Shown: positions 13,301-25,874 of the stretch, piece after piece | How the letters are laid out: the number at the start of each line of letters is the position of its first letter | Numbering within the stretch: position 1 is the stretch's first letter | Assembly: GCA_030411725.1 (NCBI GenBank) | Contig: MU839832.1 | Coordinates: 62,001-126,000, forward strand | Length of the DNA: 64,000 nt | Reading direction: 5' to 3' | Origin: Echria macrotheca | Lineage: Eukaryota; Ascomycota; Sordariomycetes; Sordariales; Schizotheciaceae | Made by a program: the position numbers and the translations under genes | Notes under the pieces: generated by a model | Databases searched by the model: none | What the model saw: only the letters and a program-made list of their open reading frames with translations | What the model was told of the DNA's origin: nothing

Positions 13301-16300
13301 AGCGGCTCCGGCTTTGCAAGTTCGTGTCCGGATGACTCCAGATGACGCCGGGAGCTCTTCCCCTCGTGCTCCCGCCGTCGCATTTCATTCTTTTGCGCAG
13401 CCCAAGACATGGATGATGTCGCCATGCCGCAGCATGGTTGCAATTCGGCCACAAAACCCATTGCATGTGCCGGACACCCCTGGTCGTTGTTTTCTCTCAC
13501 TTTTTGACGGGCATGTCAGAATCAAGACTGTTGCTGGAACGGCTCCCTCGCATCAGGACCAGATTGCCGGGAGCATCACTCAAAACTCGGCGCCTATAGG
13601 GAACTAAGGTAACCTTGGAACCGCTGGAAACCCTTCTGGCCTGGGCTGGATCCCACCATGCCACTCTGCGCCCCGTTCATTTTCCAGCGTCCAGACGATG
13701 GGTGTCCGAGTCCCACGGTTCTCGCCCCGCCTCATCTCCGCTCCGTGGTCCCTTCGGTTGATGATCCGATAACTATCTGGCTCATGGCAACCCTACATAT
13801 TGGCCTCGATGGCAACTCTGCTCCCCTGTTGACGGATGGGCCAAGAGACAGAGTACCTATCTACTCGGTGGCTAACCAGTGACACCACCATGCCGGAGCA
13901 GGGCAGCCCGTCGGTCGGTTGGTTGAGAGCCCGTCTTCGTGGTGGCTCGCGAGCTTCATCACCGTCGCCATCACAGGTGGTCTCTTGCAGAGCACATTCC
14001 ATGACGCTGCAGGAGACGAATCAACACCAGTGCCACGCACTTTGTGAAACCACACAACTCCACAATGCTGGTCGTCAATGCCATGGCGCTGTCGGTTAAT
14101 TCTCCGTTCTAGCAGCAGACCCCGCCGCTGGTCTTTGCCCCCGGGACCGGCACCCTGTCTTGTGCGACCATGAACCAAGCTCAGGATCGCGTGGCGTCTG
14201 CGCCTATTGCTCAGATCTACCTACCGACCTACCTTGGACCCTCCAGACTCAGAGGAGTCGCGGCGGTTGTAGGTAGGGTCCGTGGCCTCGGCTTGTTTCT
14301 GGGTTTGCCCCCAGAGGAACCAGCAGCCCAAAGGTCCAACGTCGGGTTACACAGTCCCTCCTTGAGACGGTGCTCTATCCCGCATCTGGTTCTCCATGCA
14401 GCGCCGACTGCAGCCACATCGCAAAGGGTACTGAAAGTCCAGCTCCATTCGTGCCATTCGCGTGCTGTGGTTGGCGAGAGTGGTGGTGATGGGACTTTGG
14501 CGAGATCGGCTCATTCCCGGCCCGGCGGAACGGGCTGATCGCAAGGTCTTGCGCAAGACGCTTCGACGGGCAATCGGTTGGCTACCCGGGAATCCGGCGC
14601 AGCTTCGGCTCGTCAGTCGGCTGCGATGACGCCCGACGGGCGCGCGAGACTCCGATCTCGAGATCTAGGCCGGTTGTCAGCGACACAATAGGTAATTCTG
14701 GGCGGGATTCTGATGCCGACTGACTTCGGCGCCGCCGACTCACTTTGGGAGCGAAAAGTGGTGCCGTGGGCCGGAGAGCCAGGCGCCTCTCCTAATCCGG
14801 GCCCGGACCCGCTGCGCCCCCTTGGCCTTGAGAGGTGTCGTCCGGCGCGAGTGCAGGTGCGCGGCGCAATCGTGTTGGTGTCATTACGGCACCGTTGCTG
14901 GGCCGCGAGGATCTTCCCGGACCGTCGACGCAAAAAAGAAGGAGAACGGCCGAACAGCATGCAACGCAGGGTACGGTACACCTCGGCTGGCTTCAAATGA
15001 GGATGTCAGCGTCAGCACCGAGTCCGAGCCAACCGGGCCAGAATGGCAGAAGTTGGCTCGGTCTCGTGGTGTGAGAAGGTTTAACGGGAAGGCCCCTTGC
15101 GGTAATCCAGCCGCCGACTTGCTGTCGTCAGCAGCGCTCGGCCAGATCTGCATTTCGGATGCTGTGGGAGAGACAATCCTTTGGCTTCATGAGCCATGTT
15201 TACTCTGCGCAAATATTCCCCTGGCCGGCCGTTTCAAGCCCAGTGCGGTTTCCAGGCACCGCCGTGGTCTGAATGATGATCTGCGAGGATCAGTCCATGG
15301 CCTTCTCTACTCTAGGTACTCTGGTGACACAGCACCACTATCTCGGTACTATCCGGCCCGTTCGAGGAGGTCGACGATTGCCTGGAAGATGGTCCGCGCC
15401 TCAGTCTCGCATCCCCTTTCCCAAACGTCATGTCTTACTCCGGAGTCAAATCGCCGCCCCACCTCACACACCGTACCCAGCTGTGCCATGCTCCTGTTGC
15501 CTGCCGGACGGGCTCACCTGCAACCATGAGGCGCAAACGAAAGCTGGAGTTGTGATTCACGGAAGCCAGATATTTCTGAAGACGGTCGTTTCAGTAAAGT
15601 TCCCTCCCGACGCACCCGCTGTCCTCGACGAGGCCACGGTGCCCGGGAACTAAACCAGGACGGGTTGGAGTCATCCTTCTAATCCTCCTTCGTCGTATCA
15701 CAAACCCGCCGATGCTGTAGGTCTCGAGTCCTAATCCGCTGTCATCCGCGTCGTGCCTCCGCCGTACGTGAAGGCTGTGGATGGGGAGATCTTGTTCTAC
15801 CGCACCATTATGCGCTTCGGCATGTCCGCCTGGTTACCCAAACGGTGTAAGAGAAGGTCCAGGTTTCGAGCAGCAGCTCTTTATCCTGGCTTGAGCTCAT
15901 GAGACTTGACAGCAGCGCGTATCACCATGTAACTCAGATTGCTATATACGTTGTGTCAGCCATTAACTGCAGTCAGCGAATTGGCCTTGCCCTGCGGAAT
16001 AGAACGGGACAGCAGATGGACGGGGACGGGGACGGCTGAATGTCAGATCGCGATCCGTTGGGCGGGAAGACGTTCCAACCCAACGACAGACGGAACCATC
16101 AAGTTGGTTTCCGAGCCACCATTCAATGATGAAACCAACTAACCGCACAGGTATCTCGGCGAGCAATATTTTGTGGGGGGTAGGATGGTGCAGGAAGGAA
16201 GCCATGGGCAAGGTATGGTAACCCTCCAAAACCATGAATTTGGGAGAAAAACAGCTGAGGATTACATGGCCAGCAGTAGCTTCTGGTCACGAGATTGCTC

Positions 16301-18832
16301 ACGGTAGCAATAACGCCCCACGCCCAGCGGAAGGGAGGGGCGAAGGAACGAGCTGGCGGACACCCGCCGCCGCCGCCAACTTTTGTCATAGTCCTTCCGC
16401 TCCGCTCCGCCCATCACCGGCCACCGAATCTTCGTAATACATCGTTCACGGGATCACAATTTCTAACTCCCCACGCTCCCTTCCAGCTGCTTGGTATCGC
16501 CCCAAAGCACTTTTTTTCTTCTCTTCTTGATTTCGTCTAATCCACCTACTCCATGCTCATCGCCGTCTCACTGAATCCGCTCATCATCGATCCTGCCTTG
16601 TTAGTTTTGTTTCATCCAGATCCCATTTCCGTCCGATCCTACCCATCCAACAATAACCATCCTGGCTTAGCGGTCTTGTTTTGTTCGTTGTGTGGAGCAT
16701 CTTATTCTGACGTCCGCGCTTCCTCCGCCCTTCCGCCCTGGGCCCGACGAACAACATATTACATATTAGCTCCCTGGATCTCACTGCCCGCCTCGGAAGT
16801 GGTCATGGTTCCTTTTGAAGTCTTGGCTTTACTTGGTGTGTTTTGTTGTTGGAACATGAACCAACAAAGCCGTTGGTTTCTGTGGGTTCGGTTCGGTCCC
16901 TAGGGAGGTTGGATGGGCTGATTAGGTAGGTGAATGTGGTAGCCTGCTTGCTGTGTGAGATGTGGTGGGAGAAAGAGTTTGCGCATGAACTTTACTGAAT
17001 TGTGTAGCTTTGTGAGTGAGCATAAGGTGGGGGATAGGTAGAGCTACGCTGGAGGAGCCTGCTTTCAGCGAGAGAGGCCATTGTCGTTCAGTGCCCACGG
17101 GGGAGTGACTGTGCTATATCTTAGTTGCCGAAGCTGCCCTGTTGTTAACACCGGATGGTGGCGGGGATAGCTAGAGGGACTCCTGGTGGGATATACCGGG
17201 CACTTACTTGACTCCTCCTGTAAACATGCTGAACTGAGCTGGTAGGTAAAATACCTTAAGAACGATGCCCAGACAGAGCAGACAACGAGCACCACCACCC
17301 ATCAACGCGATCCGAAGCAACTGTATCCAAAGAGGCATCTCCTATTTATCTCTTCAAAAAGCCAGCCAGTTTCCACCCCATTGACCTAATAACAAGGCCC
17401 CCTATCACCACCGTACCAACCTGAATTACATCGACCAAATATCTCCTTTTCATGGCATCCTGACAGATACGTTCTAAATCCCCCCCCAGCTGCGGGATAA
17501 CTATTGACACCAGAGTACCCACTGACCAGCACGTCTCGATGAATTCCGCAACACCTATTCTGGGTACATCTACGCCACAGACAGAAAAAAAAACCCCCCT
17601 CGCTCGTGGATGCTAGCACATCTCCATTCAGGATGACGACCAATTCCCACCTCAGGACGACATAGATTCGGTATAACCCGTTCCCGTTTGTCTGGATATC
17701 CCCGGTCCTTTCCCGTTACTTTTTTTTGCATAGAGAATCTCGCTGGACCTACCCACTCCGCACCTAACGACAGGCCAGTTACCTTTGCCCCACGCCTCTC
17801 TCCCTTCATCTTGAAATTCTTCAACATCACCCCTTGTACAATACACGACACACTACTTCCCCAGTTCTATACCATATCCGGACATCCGCGTTCGACAAAA
17901 TAATCCAGCTCGTCACGATCTTTACCTAGGTAGAGAGTGAAAGCGAGGAAAAGCAAGGAAAAGGATGAGGAATAATCCACCACGAGGCCCATCGACACCA
18001 TCACCACCACCACCAATAATCTTCTTCTTTTCTCCTTTTCGAATAATACCCACAAGACAAGGCCTTCTTCACCTCCCCACATCCATCCACCCCATCCACC
18101 CACCGCATGGCTCTCCCTCCCTTCCCCCCTCAAGTCCGCCCTACAAATGCATGTCCAGTCCAAGTGTATGTGTGTAGGTATGTGGTGTGTATACCCGCAG
18201 CCCCCAGAAATCATGTGAATCCCTTCCCTTCCCTCATCACCTACGTAGCTACCTACCTTACCTGACCCCTCCTTTCTTAGTCTAGGTACCTACCCCAATC
18301 AATGCTTCCCCCGCGAACTTTAGCCTTTCACATGTAAAGTCCAACTGTCCTTCTCACTCACTCACACTCACTATACGGTCGGGTATCCACCCATGATAAT
18401 ATTATTCATATTGATATCTGTGTGTTTTGAAACGCTTCCCTCGCTCCCACCCTCGCTTCCTCTCCCAACCTCACCAATTTCCACATCTTGCTTTCTGGTA
18501 TCGATCCATCCCCATCCCCATCTCATGGTTATTTCTGTGTCCGCTCTGTTTTTCCCATCCCAGCACCACCGCTGTAGTTAATCTACTTTTCCACACCCTC
18601 TCAATCTCATCCCCCCTCCCTTCGACACATATACACCAACCACCTCCCATCGCCCCTCGTATGTACAATACACACACTTTCCCAAACCCCAAACCCCAAA
18701 CCCCAGATTCCATGCATCCTTCTTCACACACACACCATCACCACAACACCAGCATATATGCAGCGGCAGCACACCTTACACCGCGACGCGACACAGCTCG
18801 GCAGGCAATCCAATACCACCCTACCACCACAC
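7336..18832. other. 11.5 kb region without supportable genes
   Basis: No frame on either strand shows a recognisable domain, consistent codon bias or a plausible set of splice sites. The longest open frames (about 250, 235 and 213 codons at 9785, 14822 and 10777) look like chance frames in GC-rich DNA, rich in Arg, Ser and Pro. I see no transposase, reverse transcriptase or long terminal repeat, and no AT-rich signature of repeat-induced point mutation. The right end (about 17.9-18.8 kb) is strongly C/T-biased with many CCA and CCT runs. The region lies upstream of the DUF2841 gene and downstream of the ABC transporter, so it could be a long regulatory region, a long 5' leader or long non-coding RNA. 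Confidence 0.45.
10925..10941. repeat. poly-C tract
   Basis: An almost uninterrupted run of C in non-coding DNA. Exact length is prone to sequencing error. Confidence 0.8.
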
Positions 18833-21800
18833 CTACTCAGTATCCAACCCAGCCTCCTTGACCAGGCCGTAAAAAACACCCCTCTTCTTGATCAGCTCCA
18901 GCGGCGTATCAAACTCGACGACCTCGCCGCGCTCGAGCACCACGACCCGGTCGCTATCAAGAATGGTATTGATGCGGTGCGCGACCGTGATGATGGTGCG
19001 CTGCGCAAACAGCGGGCTGCGCAGCGTCGTCTGCAGCAGCGCGTCCGTCTGCACGTCGACGGCGGCTGTGGCCTCGTCGAGCACCAGGATGTTGGACGGC
19101 GTGAGCATCGCGCGTGCCAGCGATACGAGCTGCCGTTGGCCCTGGGATAGATTCGAGCCTACGTTGCGACCAAACGACGTGCGTTAGTTCCAAAACTCTG
19201 TGACTAATGATTATAACCCGCAGTGATGCACTCGGCATGGCGACACCCTCTCGCTCTTGGGCCCCGGGGGCCTGGGGTGCATGCATCGGGCCCAGATGCG
19301 ATTCCGCAACTTTACGGTCCGCCCCAGTAAGCCTAGAGGACAGCAAGCCAATCTCTGTAGGTTTTGCCTGGTCGGCATCATTTGCCCGGCACATGTGTGT
19401 GATGTGGCCGTCGTAATGGAGGGGAACCAAACAGGATATGACAGCACCCATCCACCAGCCAGCAATGCCGGACGGCAACACAAGGAATTCGGACCTCGGG
19501 TCCTCCGCCACACCAAGCAGACCCAGCCTACCTCTCCTGCAATGCGTCGGAGATCATGCAGGGACCGCCGCCGATGCCGTTATAGACAAAGAGTCCAGAA
19601 GCCATCGAAGAGAGCCAAAATAGCGGCGGCGCGGTGTTTTACGACCAAACGCCGTGCCCCCGGCATACATGGCTGGCGGTCAGAGCGTAAGAGGCGCACG
19701 TCGATGGCAAACAGCCGTAAACGCGCCGTGAGGGCACAGAAGGATCGAAGACAGAAAGAGGCGGGGTGAGGACGGCTCGGCAACAGAGAAACAAAAAAAG
19801 CCGACACAAAGCGTAGGCGAAAAGAGACCAAGGAAACACGCTGTTGTTGCTGCTTACCTCCTTCGTGGATCTTGGCCTCCAGGCCGCCGTCCATGCTGGC
19901 GACGTGGTCTTTCAGCCGGGCGTGCTCTGTGTAGAACTCGTTAGCCTTGTGTATTACTCGAAACTGCACAATTTGACGCAATCGGCAACGGGGCCGTCCA
20001 TGTGTCGCCCCATGGCAGAATGATGGAAGGGGGGGAAATGCTGCTGTAACACCTACCAAGCACACTCCAAAGCTCCGTGTCATCATGGACGTGGCCGGGG
20101 TCAAGATTGTCCCGAATCGTTCCCTCGAATAGAGCGGCATCTTGAGGGATGATGGCCAGACGCCGTCGTAGATCCAGTAAACCAATGCTCGACGTGTTCA
20201 GGCCGTCGATGCTGATGTGGCCAGTGTCTGCTTCGATGATTCGGAATAGCGCCAACGTCAACGATGATTTGCCCGCTCCAGTCCGTCCTACTACGCCGAT
20301 CTTCTCGTGCGACTTGATATCCAAGCTTACGTTCTTGAGCACCAGGTCCAGACCCTCGCGATATCGCGCGCTGTAGTTCATAAACTCAACCTCGCCGCGC
20401 GACGGCCAGCTCACAGGCGGCCTGTTACGATGGACAATCTCAGGTGCCTCGCTGGGCAGCCGTGCGTACTCGAGTACACGCTCCACAGACACGATATTAG
20501 TCTCGACCTCGACGGTTTGCCGCACGATCCAGTTGAGCGACGTGGTGATCTGCAGAGCGTACGACATGGCAAGACCAACCATGCCCGACTTGAGACCGCT
20601 GCCGCTGCTGACTGAGATGATGGAGAAGCCTGCAGCTGCCAGGATAACGACGGCGCCAATGAACTCGAGTCTCAGAGCTAGCCATCGGTTCGCGCTGATG
20701 GATGGGAAATACGCCCGCAGGTTTGCGTCCACCCGCCATTCGTTCTCGTGTTCGAACCGATCTTGCTGGCGATAGGCCCGAATCGTCGAGATACCACCCA
20801 GAGACTCTTGGAAGTGTGCGTAGATGGGACTACGGCTCACACTGTCCAGTCTCTTGAGTTCTCGCGATGTGCGCAGGTAGTATCGTTGGATCCAGATATA
20901 CATGGCGCCGAGGGGTATCCCAAGCGGAATGAACCAGGGAGTCGAGTACGAGATGACGGCTAGCGTGAAGCCGGATCGGGCCAGATTGGTGAACAGCATC
21001 TGGAACGTCCGGGCGAGCACCTCATCGACGCGGTAGATGTCACTGTCGGCGGAGAAGAACAACGTTAGCATGCCAAATTTACATCAAATGCACACGTAGA
21101 ATCCCCCGATCGATGTTCATGATGCAGTGGCTCGTAGCAGCACAGTAGGCACAACATGGCGGGCCCACTGCCCCAGAACACAGCATACTCGGCCAGAGCT
21201 ACATTACACCGGCCAAGAACGGTCCTACTTGTGACCGACATGGGAGAGGGTAGAATCGGCGTACCTTGAAAACCGGTTCAGGATTCGGCCAGCCGGTGTC
21301 ACATCGAAAAAGGACATGGGTGATCGGAAGATCGCGGTGGCCATTCTCTCATGCAACTTTCGGGATGCCTGCATTGGTGAGTACTCAGACGTATTCTTAG
21401 AGCCATCGCGCTCCCACTTACCTCGATGGAACAGAAGATCCATAGGATCAGGGTTTGTACGGCCGTCAAACCGGCGGCACCGACGCCGAACACGAAGTAT
21501 ACCCCGATATACTTGCCAATGTCGGGGTTTCCACCCACCTCGGTGTTCTTTTCAGCCCAATTCTTGAGCCAGAACCCGCCGGCTAACCACGGATGTTAGA
21601 GCCATCACAGTCTCACAGCAGTATATGCTGTAACTTGGTCGTGGTCGGGAATGGGGATAGAGCCACTTACCGATTTGGGCAGCCTGAGCGGCGATGAGTG
21701 TGACTAAGTACACCGCAACTGCGCCAAGATTGCTTGTTTTGGCATATTCAGCATACACTAATGCAAATCCGTCAGCATAGACCTCGAAATCACCACCACG

Positions 21801-24800
21801 GCTGCCATACCTGACCACTTGACCTTGCCCTGCTCCGAGTGTTCCTTAGCCTGTTTGGTTTTGCTACTCGGCTCTTCCTCGTCGGTAATCTTCCCTCTTG
21901 GCCCGCGGAAGCTCGAAGCGCTGGCGCGTCGCAATGTGGCCATGCTGTCGGAGCGTCTCTTAGCTTGCCCCGACGACCCTGGGCCTGGCCGGATAGACTG
22001 GAGATAACCGAGGCCTTCCTGAGCTTCCTCCATCTCTTCCTTCTCCCGAGCTCTCTCCGCGTCGATGACGGTAGAAGTCTCGCTGTCACTGCCACTACCG
22101 CTCGGTGATGAGATGACGGGTGATGCCTGACCGGAGTCGTTGCGACCGGCGGTATTGATCAGCTCGGAAACCAGGCCCCGCATAGCGATGAGCTGGCGGT
22201 ACGTTCCTTTCTCTGCGATTTCGCCGTCCTTTAGCAAGCAGATGTAGTCGGACACGTTGAGGACGGGAATCGAGTTTGTAGCCAGGATTCTGGTCTTGGA
22301 CGCGAGAAGACCTTTGGGACCGAGAACATTATCAATGAGATGGCGGCCGACGTGGGAATCCACGGCCGAAAGGCAGTCATCGAGGAGGTAGACGTCCGCT
22401 CGGGCATATACAGCTCGGGCAAGGGCGACGCGTGCCTTCTGTCCACCGCTGAGCGATATACCACGCTCACCCACAACGGTTTCGTCACCGTCGGGAAGCT
22501 GAGTAAAGTCGTCTAGCAGGGCGCAAGCCTTGACAGTCCTTTCGTAGAAATTGGAGTCGTAACGGTACCCAAAAATGATGTTCTCCTTGACCGTGGCGTT
22601 CATGATCCAAGGGTTCTGGGCAACGAAAGCCACCGTCCCGTGGACTTCGACCTCGCCCTTGATCTTCCACAGGTCGCCCAAGATGCTTTGCAGGAAGGAG
22701 CTCTTGCCCATGCCGACGCGACCGACGATGCATGTCAGCTCTCCCTTGTTTGCGCGGAAGTTGATATCATGAAGGACGTCTTTGTTCTCGTGGCGGTTCC
22801 AGGAGAAGGTACCGTCACGGATGTGGACCGTTTCCTCACCGACCTCCTCAGCCGCCGGCTTTACAACGACGGCGTCAGGTTGAAGCTCCTCGGCAACCAG
22901 ATACGAGGTAAGACGGCCGGCGGCGACGCTAGCCTCAATAATAGACGTGATTACCATGGGCAGAACCGCGAGAGGGAAAGTGAGGAGGTTGAACAAGGCT
23001 ATAAGAGTTAGCATCCGAAGCGGGCGGAGCTGTTAAGTCTCATACATACCGAGAGCGGGGAAGACAATCTCAGTCGTCAGGGGCTCGTCGCGAGTCAAAA
23101 CGAAGACGGCAAAAGTGCAGCACGACACAAGGAAGGGTGTTGTAGACCAGGTGAAGTTCGCAAATGCCTGCCCTGCACCTATCTTGCGCAGATTCTTGAG
23201 CTCCTGATCGTTCCTGATGTAGTTGAGCTTGTTCATGAAAGCAGCACCCCAAGCATAAAGCTTGATGCTCTTCATGTTGTTGATGATCTCGGCAATCAGC
23301 CGGCTTCTGGCATCCTTGTTCTTCATCTGCTGCTTCTGGAGGTTTTTCATATACCTCGCAATCAAGCCATTGATGGGAATCATGAAAATCATGACGCCAA
23401 TACCAGACAGCATGGACCACCCCACCAGTTGATACAGAGAAATCATGCAAATGCAGATCTGGAAGGGGGCTGACCACAGCTGCTGGGCGAACTGTGTAAG
23501 ATCCTGAAGTCTTTGAGCATCGACGGCCATGTAGTTGACGATGTCTCCGGTGGTTTTGCTTGACCGCCCTTCATTGGAAAGCTTCAGAGCCTTTCGGTAG
23601 ATGGAAGACGTCAGTCCACCTTTGATTCTCATACCAGTGACAAATGACAGCTGGAAGTACTGATGAATCATGGTGGTCTGGAAGACGGCAACCGCAAACA
23701 TGCCCAGCGCGATGGCGGCACCTTTGATCACGGGCTGAGGCTCCTGACCGGGTCGGTAGGAATCGGCATATGCGATCAAATACCGTAGTAGTTGCGGCTG
23801 GGTAAAGGCCGACAAGTCGTTGAAAGCCTTGAATACCGACGCCAACATGTAAGGCCCGCCGTACGCTCGGAAAAGGGCAATCCACAGGGATGGATGCTTC
23901 CGGTGCTTGAGCTCATGCTCCCAGGCTTTATTGAATGCTTCCCCCGTCACCTTGGTTGTATCCTTCTTGGCCAGGCCCCAGAGGTCCTCCTCGGTGAGAT
24001 ACTGCGAGTATCCATGCTTCATGAGCGGAGTCATCCACGAGAAGGTCAGCAGAGAAAAGACGGTGGCGTATTCGACGGGACACTCCGCTTCGTCCACCAG
24101 AGCTTCGTACGCATTGTTCTTTTTCGGCCACAACCATTCGAACGCGAACTCGATTATAGCGAGCCCGAAGCCGATGCAGTATGTAATGAAGAACGGTTTC
24201 TCGGTCACGTAGAGTTGTTGCGAGATGAGCGACCGGAGCTTGACGGCAAAGGCGATCAGAAGGAAGAGCCAGTAGAACAGGACGACGCCATTGGCGTTTC
24301 GGAGGCGCGAATGCTCCAGCCACTGGATAGTAAAAATGACCAAGAGCGAGAGGATGGTCGCCGCAGTCGTCCAGACGCGAAAGTCTCCCAACCAGACATC
24401 CCTGTAGCTGATGATTTGGAACGCGAGCTGTGTCGCGATATCGCCGATGACGAGAACTAGTAGGCTCTGTCCACCAAGTCAACAACAGACATTATGCCAT
24501 CCGAAGACTATTGCGACCTACCTGTTTCATCCAAAAGTGCCAGTCCTTGCTAACGGCCGTTGGTCTCTTGTATCGCAACAACCACCAGATGGCCAGCGCA
24601 CCGAAAACAATGCCAAAGACGGCAACCGAAGCCACCCAGACGTCCAAAAAGCACGGCGTAAAGTCGTATCGGATGGGGCTCAAGGGGCCCCATCCCTCTT
24701 CGTTACCGCATAGCGGTTGCTTCGAGTCGCGACTCGTCGACGAAAGGTAGCCGGTCCTGCCCAGCCCGACGACACGGTGATATCCCGTGAAGGACCCCGT

Positions 24801-24863
24801 GTCAAAGATGGGCTTCTGGGAGGAGAACCGGTCGTCGAAATCGGCCCCCATTGGCACTGCCAT
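18833..24863 (-). CDS. YCF1: Ycf1/MRP-type vacuolar ABC transporter (ABCC)
   Basis: Nine exons assembled by eye: 24863-24522, 24466-23050, 22998-21811, 21757-21671, 21582-21422, 21368-21265, 21042-20057, 19926-19858 and 19158-18833, giving 1559 residues in one frame. Yeast Ycf1 pumps glutathione conjugates and metal-glutathione complexes into the vacuole. The order is TMD0, TMD1, NBD1, linker, TMD2, NBD2, as in full-length MRPs. NBD1 has Walker A GRVGMGKSS, signature LSGGQKARVALAR and Walker B VYLLDDCLSAVD. NBD2 has Walker A GRTGAGKSS, signature LSQGQRQLVSLAR and Walker B ILVLDEATAAVD. The Ser/Glu-rich linker between NBD1 and TMD2 resembles the regulatory phosphorylated region of Ycf1. The intron just before the NBD2 signature is 699 nt and another is 222 nt, both long for this genome. 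Orthology to Ycf1 rather than the related Bpt1 or Ybt1 is likely, not proven. Confidence 0.92.
19159..19857 (-). other. 699-nt intron inside the NBD2 region of the ABC transporter
   Basis: Donor GTAAGC follows HEGG and the acceptor CGTAG precedes SNLSQGQ. These residues are contiguous in MRP proteins, so nothing inside is needed for the transporter. It is about ten times longer than most introns in the window. It holds no recognisable coding sequence; a 170-codon frame on the plus strand (19257-19769) is Arg-rich and unconvincing. Confidence 0.8.
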
Positions 24864-25874
24864 ACACTATATCCCCGCGATAGCTAAGACGGCCGTCATA
24901 GCATGCGAAAGAAAGAGGATCGAGCTTCGAAGTCGCGGCGCGGGTTCGAGGTCGGGTATCAAGGTGAACGACGAATTGGGCCGCTGTCGGGATCACGCGT
25001 GCCGCCTGTGGTAGCTGTGATAAGCGGTCTTTCAAGTTATGCCGGCTTGCTCGGGGTTGAGGACGGTGGTGGCAGTGTCGGTGAAGACGCGCTCAATAGT
25101 TACAGAGAAACACTGCTTGGTCAGCTGTGTCTCCAGAGCTTCAGGTGGATTGGGGTCTCCTTGAAAGGCCTTGCTGCATGCAGGCATCCGGACGACGCAT
25201 GCCAAGGCTCGGGTGTTAGAGAGCTACGCCGTCTCCGCCTAGCAGATCGCATAGCGCCGCGGTATAGCACTATCGAAGCGGGACAAAAACCCCTTGTCAA
25301 ACCCCACCGAACTTCGGATGGAACCCCACCAGGCTGCATCATCAACGTTTTCTCCTCTGGAAATAAAGTCCGCCACCGGGCTTTATGTCTGCAGTTATCA
25401 GTTTCATGGAGGTGGCTGAGAGTTTGAGTGTCTTGTCATTTCAGCAGTCCGACAAATTGGCAGGCAGGCAGGGTACGGGTGACGACGCTATGGAGACATA
25501 TGCGCGTAGGGTACGGAAGTACGAAATACATGGGAAGCGTATTACCTCGACAGGTACTGATGAGCATAGGGGAGCATCAAAGCTTCAGATAGTTTAGTCC
25601 TGATAACTGACCAATGACGTCTTGATCTAATCCTCAAGCTGGTGGCTCTCCATAGGTAGAACTACACCATCTCATACTCCGTCAATACACTCAGTTTCTT
25701 CTCACCATCAGAAGAAGAAAAGCGGCATCAATAAATCAATTTTGGACGTCGTACATGACTGACACCTGCAGCCTCCAACGTGCCGCCCCACCAAGAACCA
25801 ATAACGCAGAAGTCTCGGCAGGGCCGTCTCCATGACGTGGGGTTAAAGAGCCCCTCTCCCAAGCAAGCAAGCAG
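24864..25874. other. Divergent intergenic region, ABC transporter and YjbQ gene
   Basis: 1.0 kb shared upstream region between divergently transcribed genes. No coding frame with recognisable content. Probably holds both promoters. Confidence 0.5.

Noticed and set aside
14822..15529. 235-codon open frame (+)
   Set aside because: Same reasons as the other long frames of this region; overlapping frames are equally long.
16553..16903. 116-codon frame after a C/T-rich promoter-like stretch (+)
   Set aside because: No homologous content or codon bias; the promoter-like look alone is weak evidence.
7336..18832. Decayed transposon or RIP-mutated repeat
   Set aside because: No transposase or reverse-transcriptase remnants, no terminal repeats seen, and composition is not AT-rich.
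19257..19769. 170-codon frame on the plus strand inside the long ABC intron
   Set aside because: Arg/Lys-rich shadow with no similarity to any family I know; opposite strand of an intron.
23792..24460. 222-codon frame antisense to the ABC transporter
   Set aside because: Shadow of the transporter exon; no recognisable domain.
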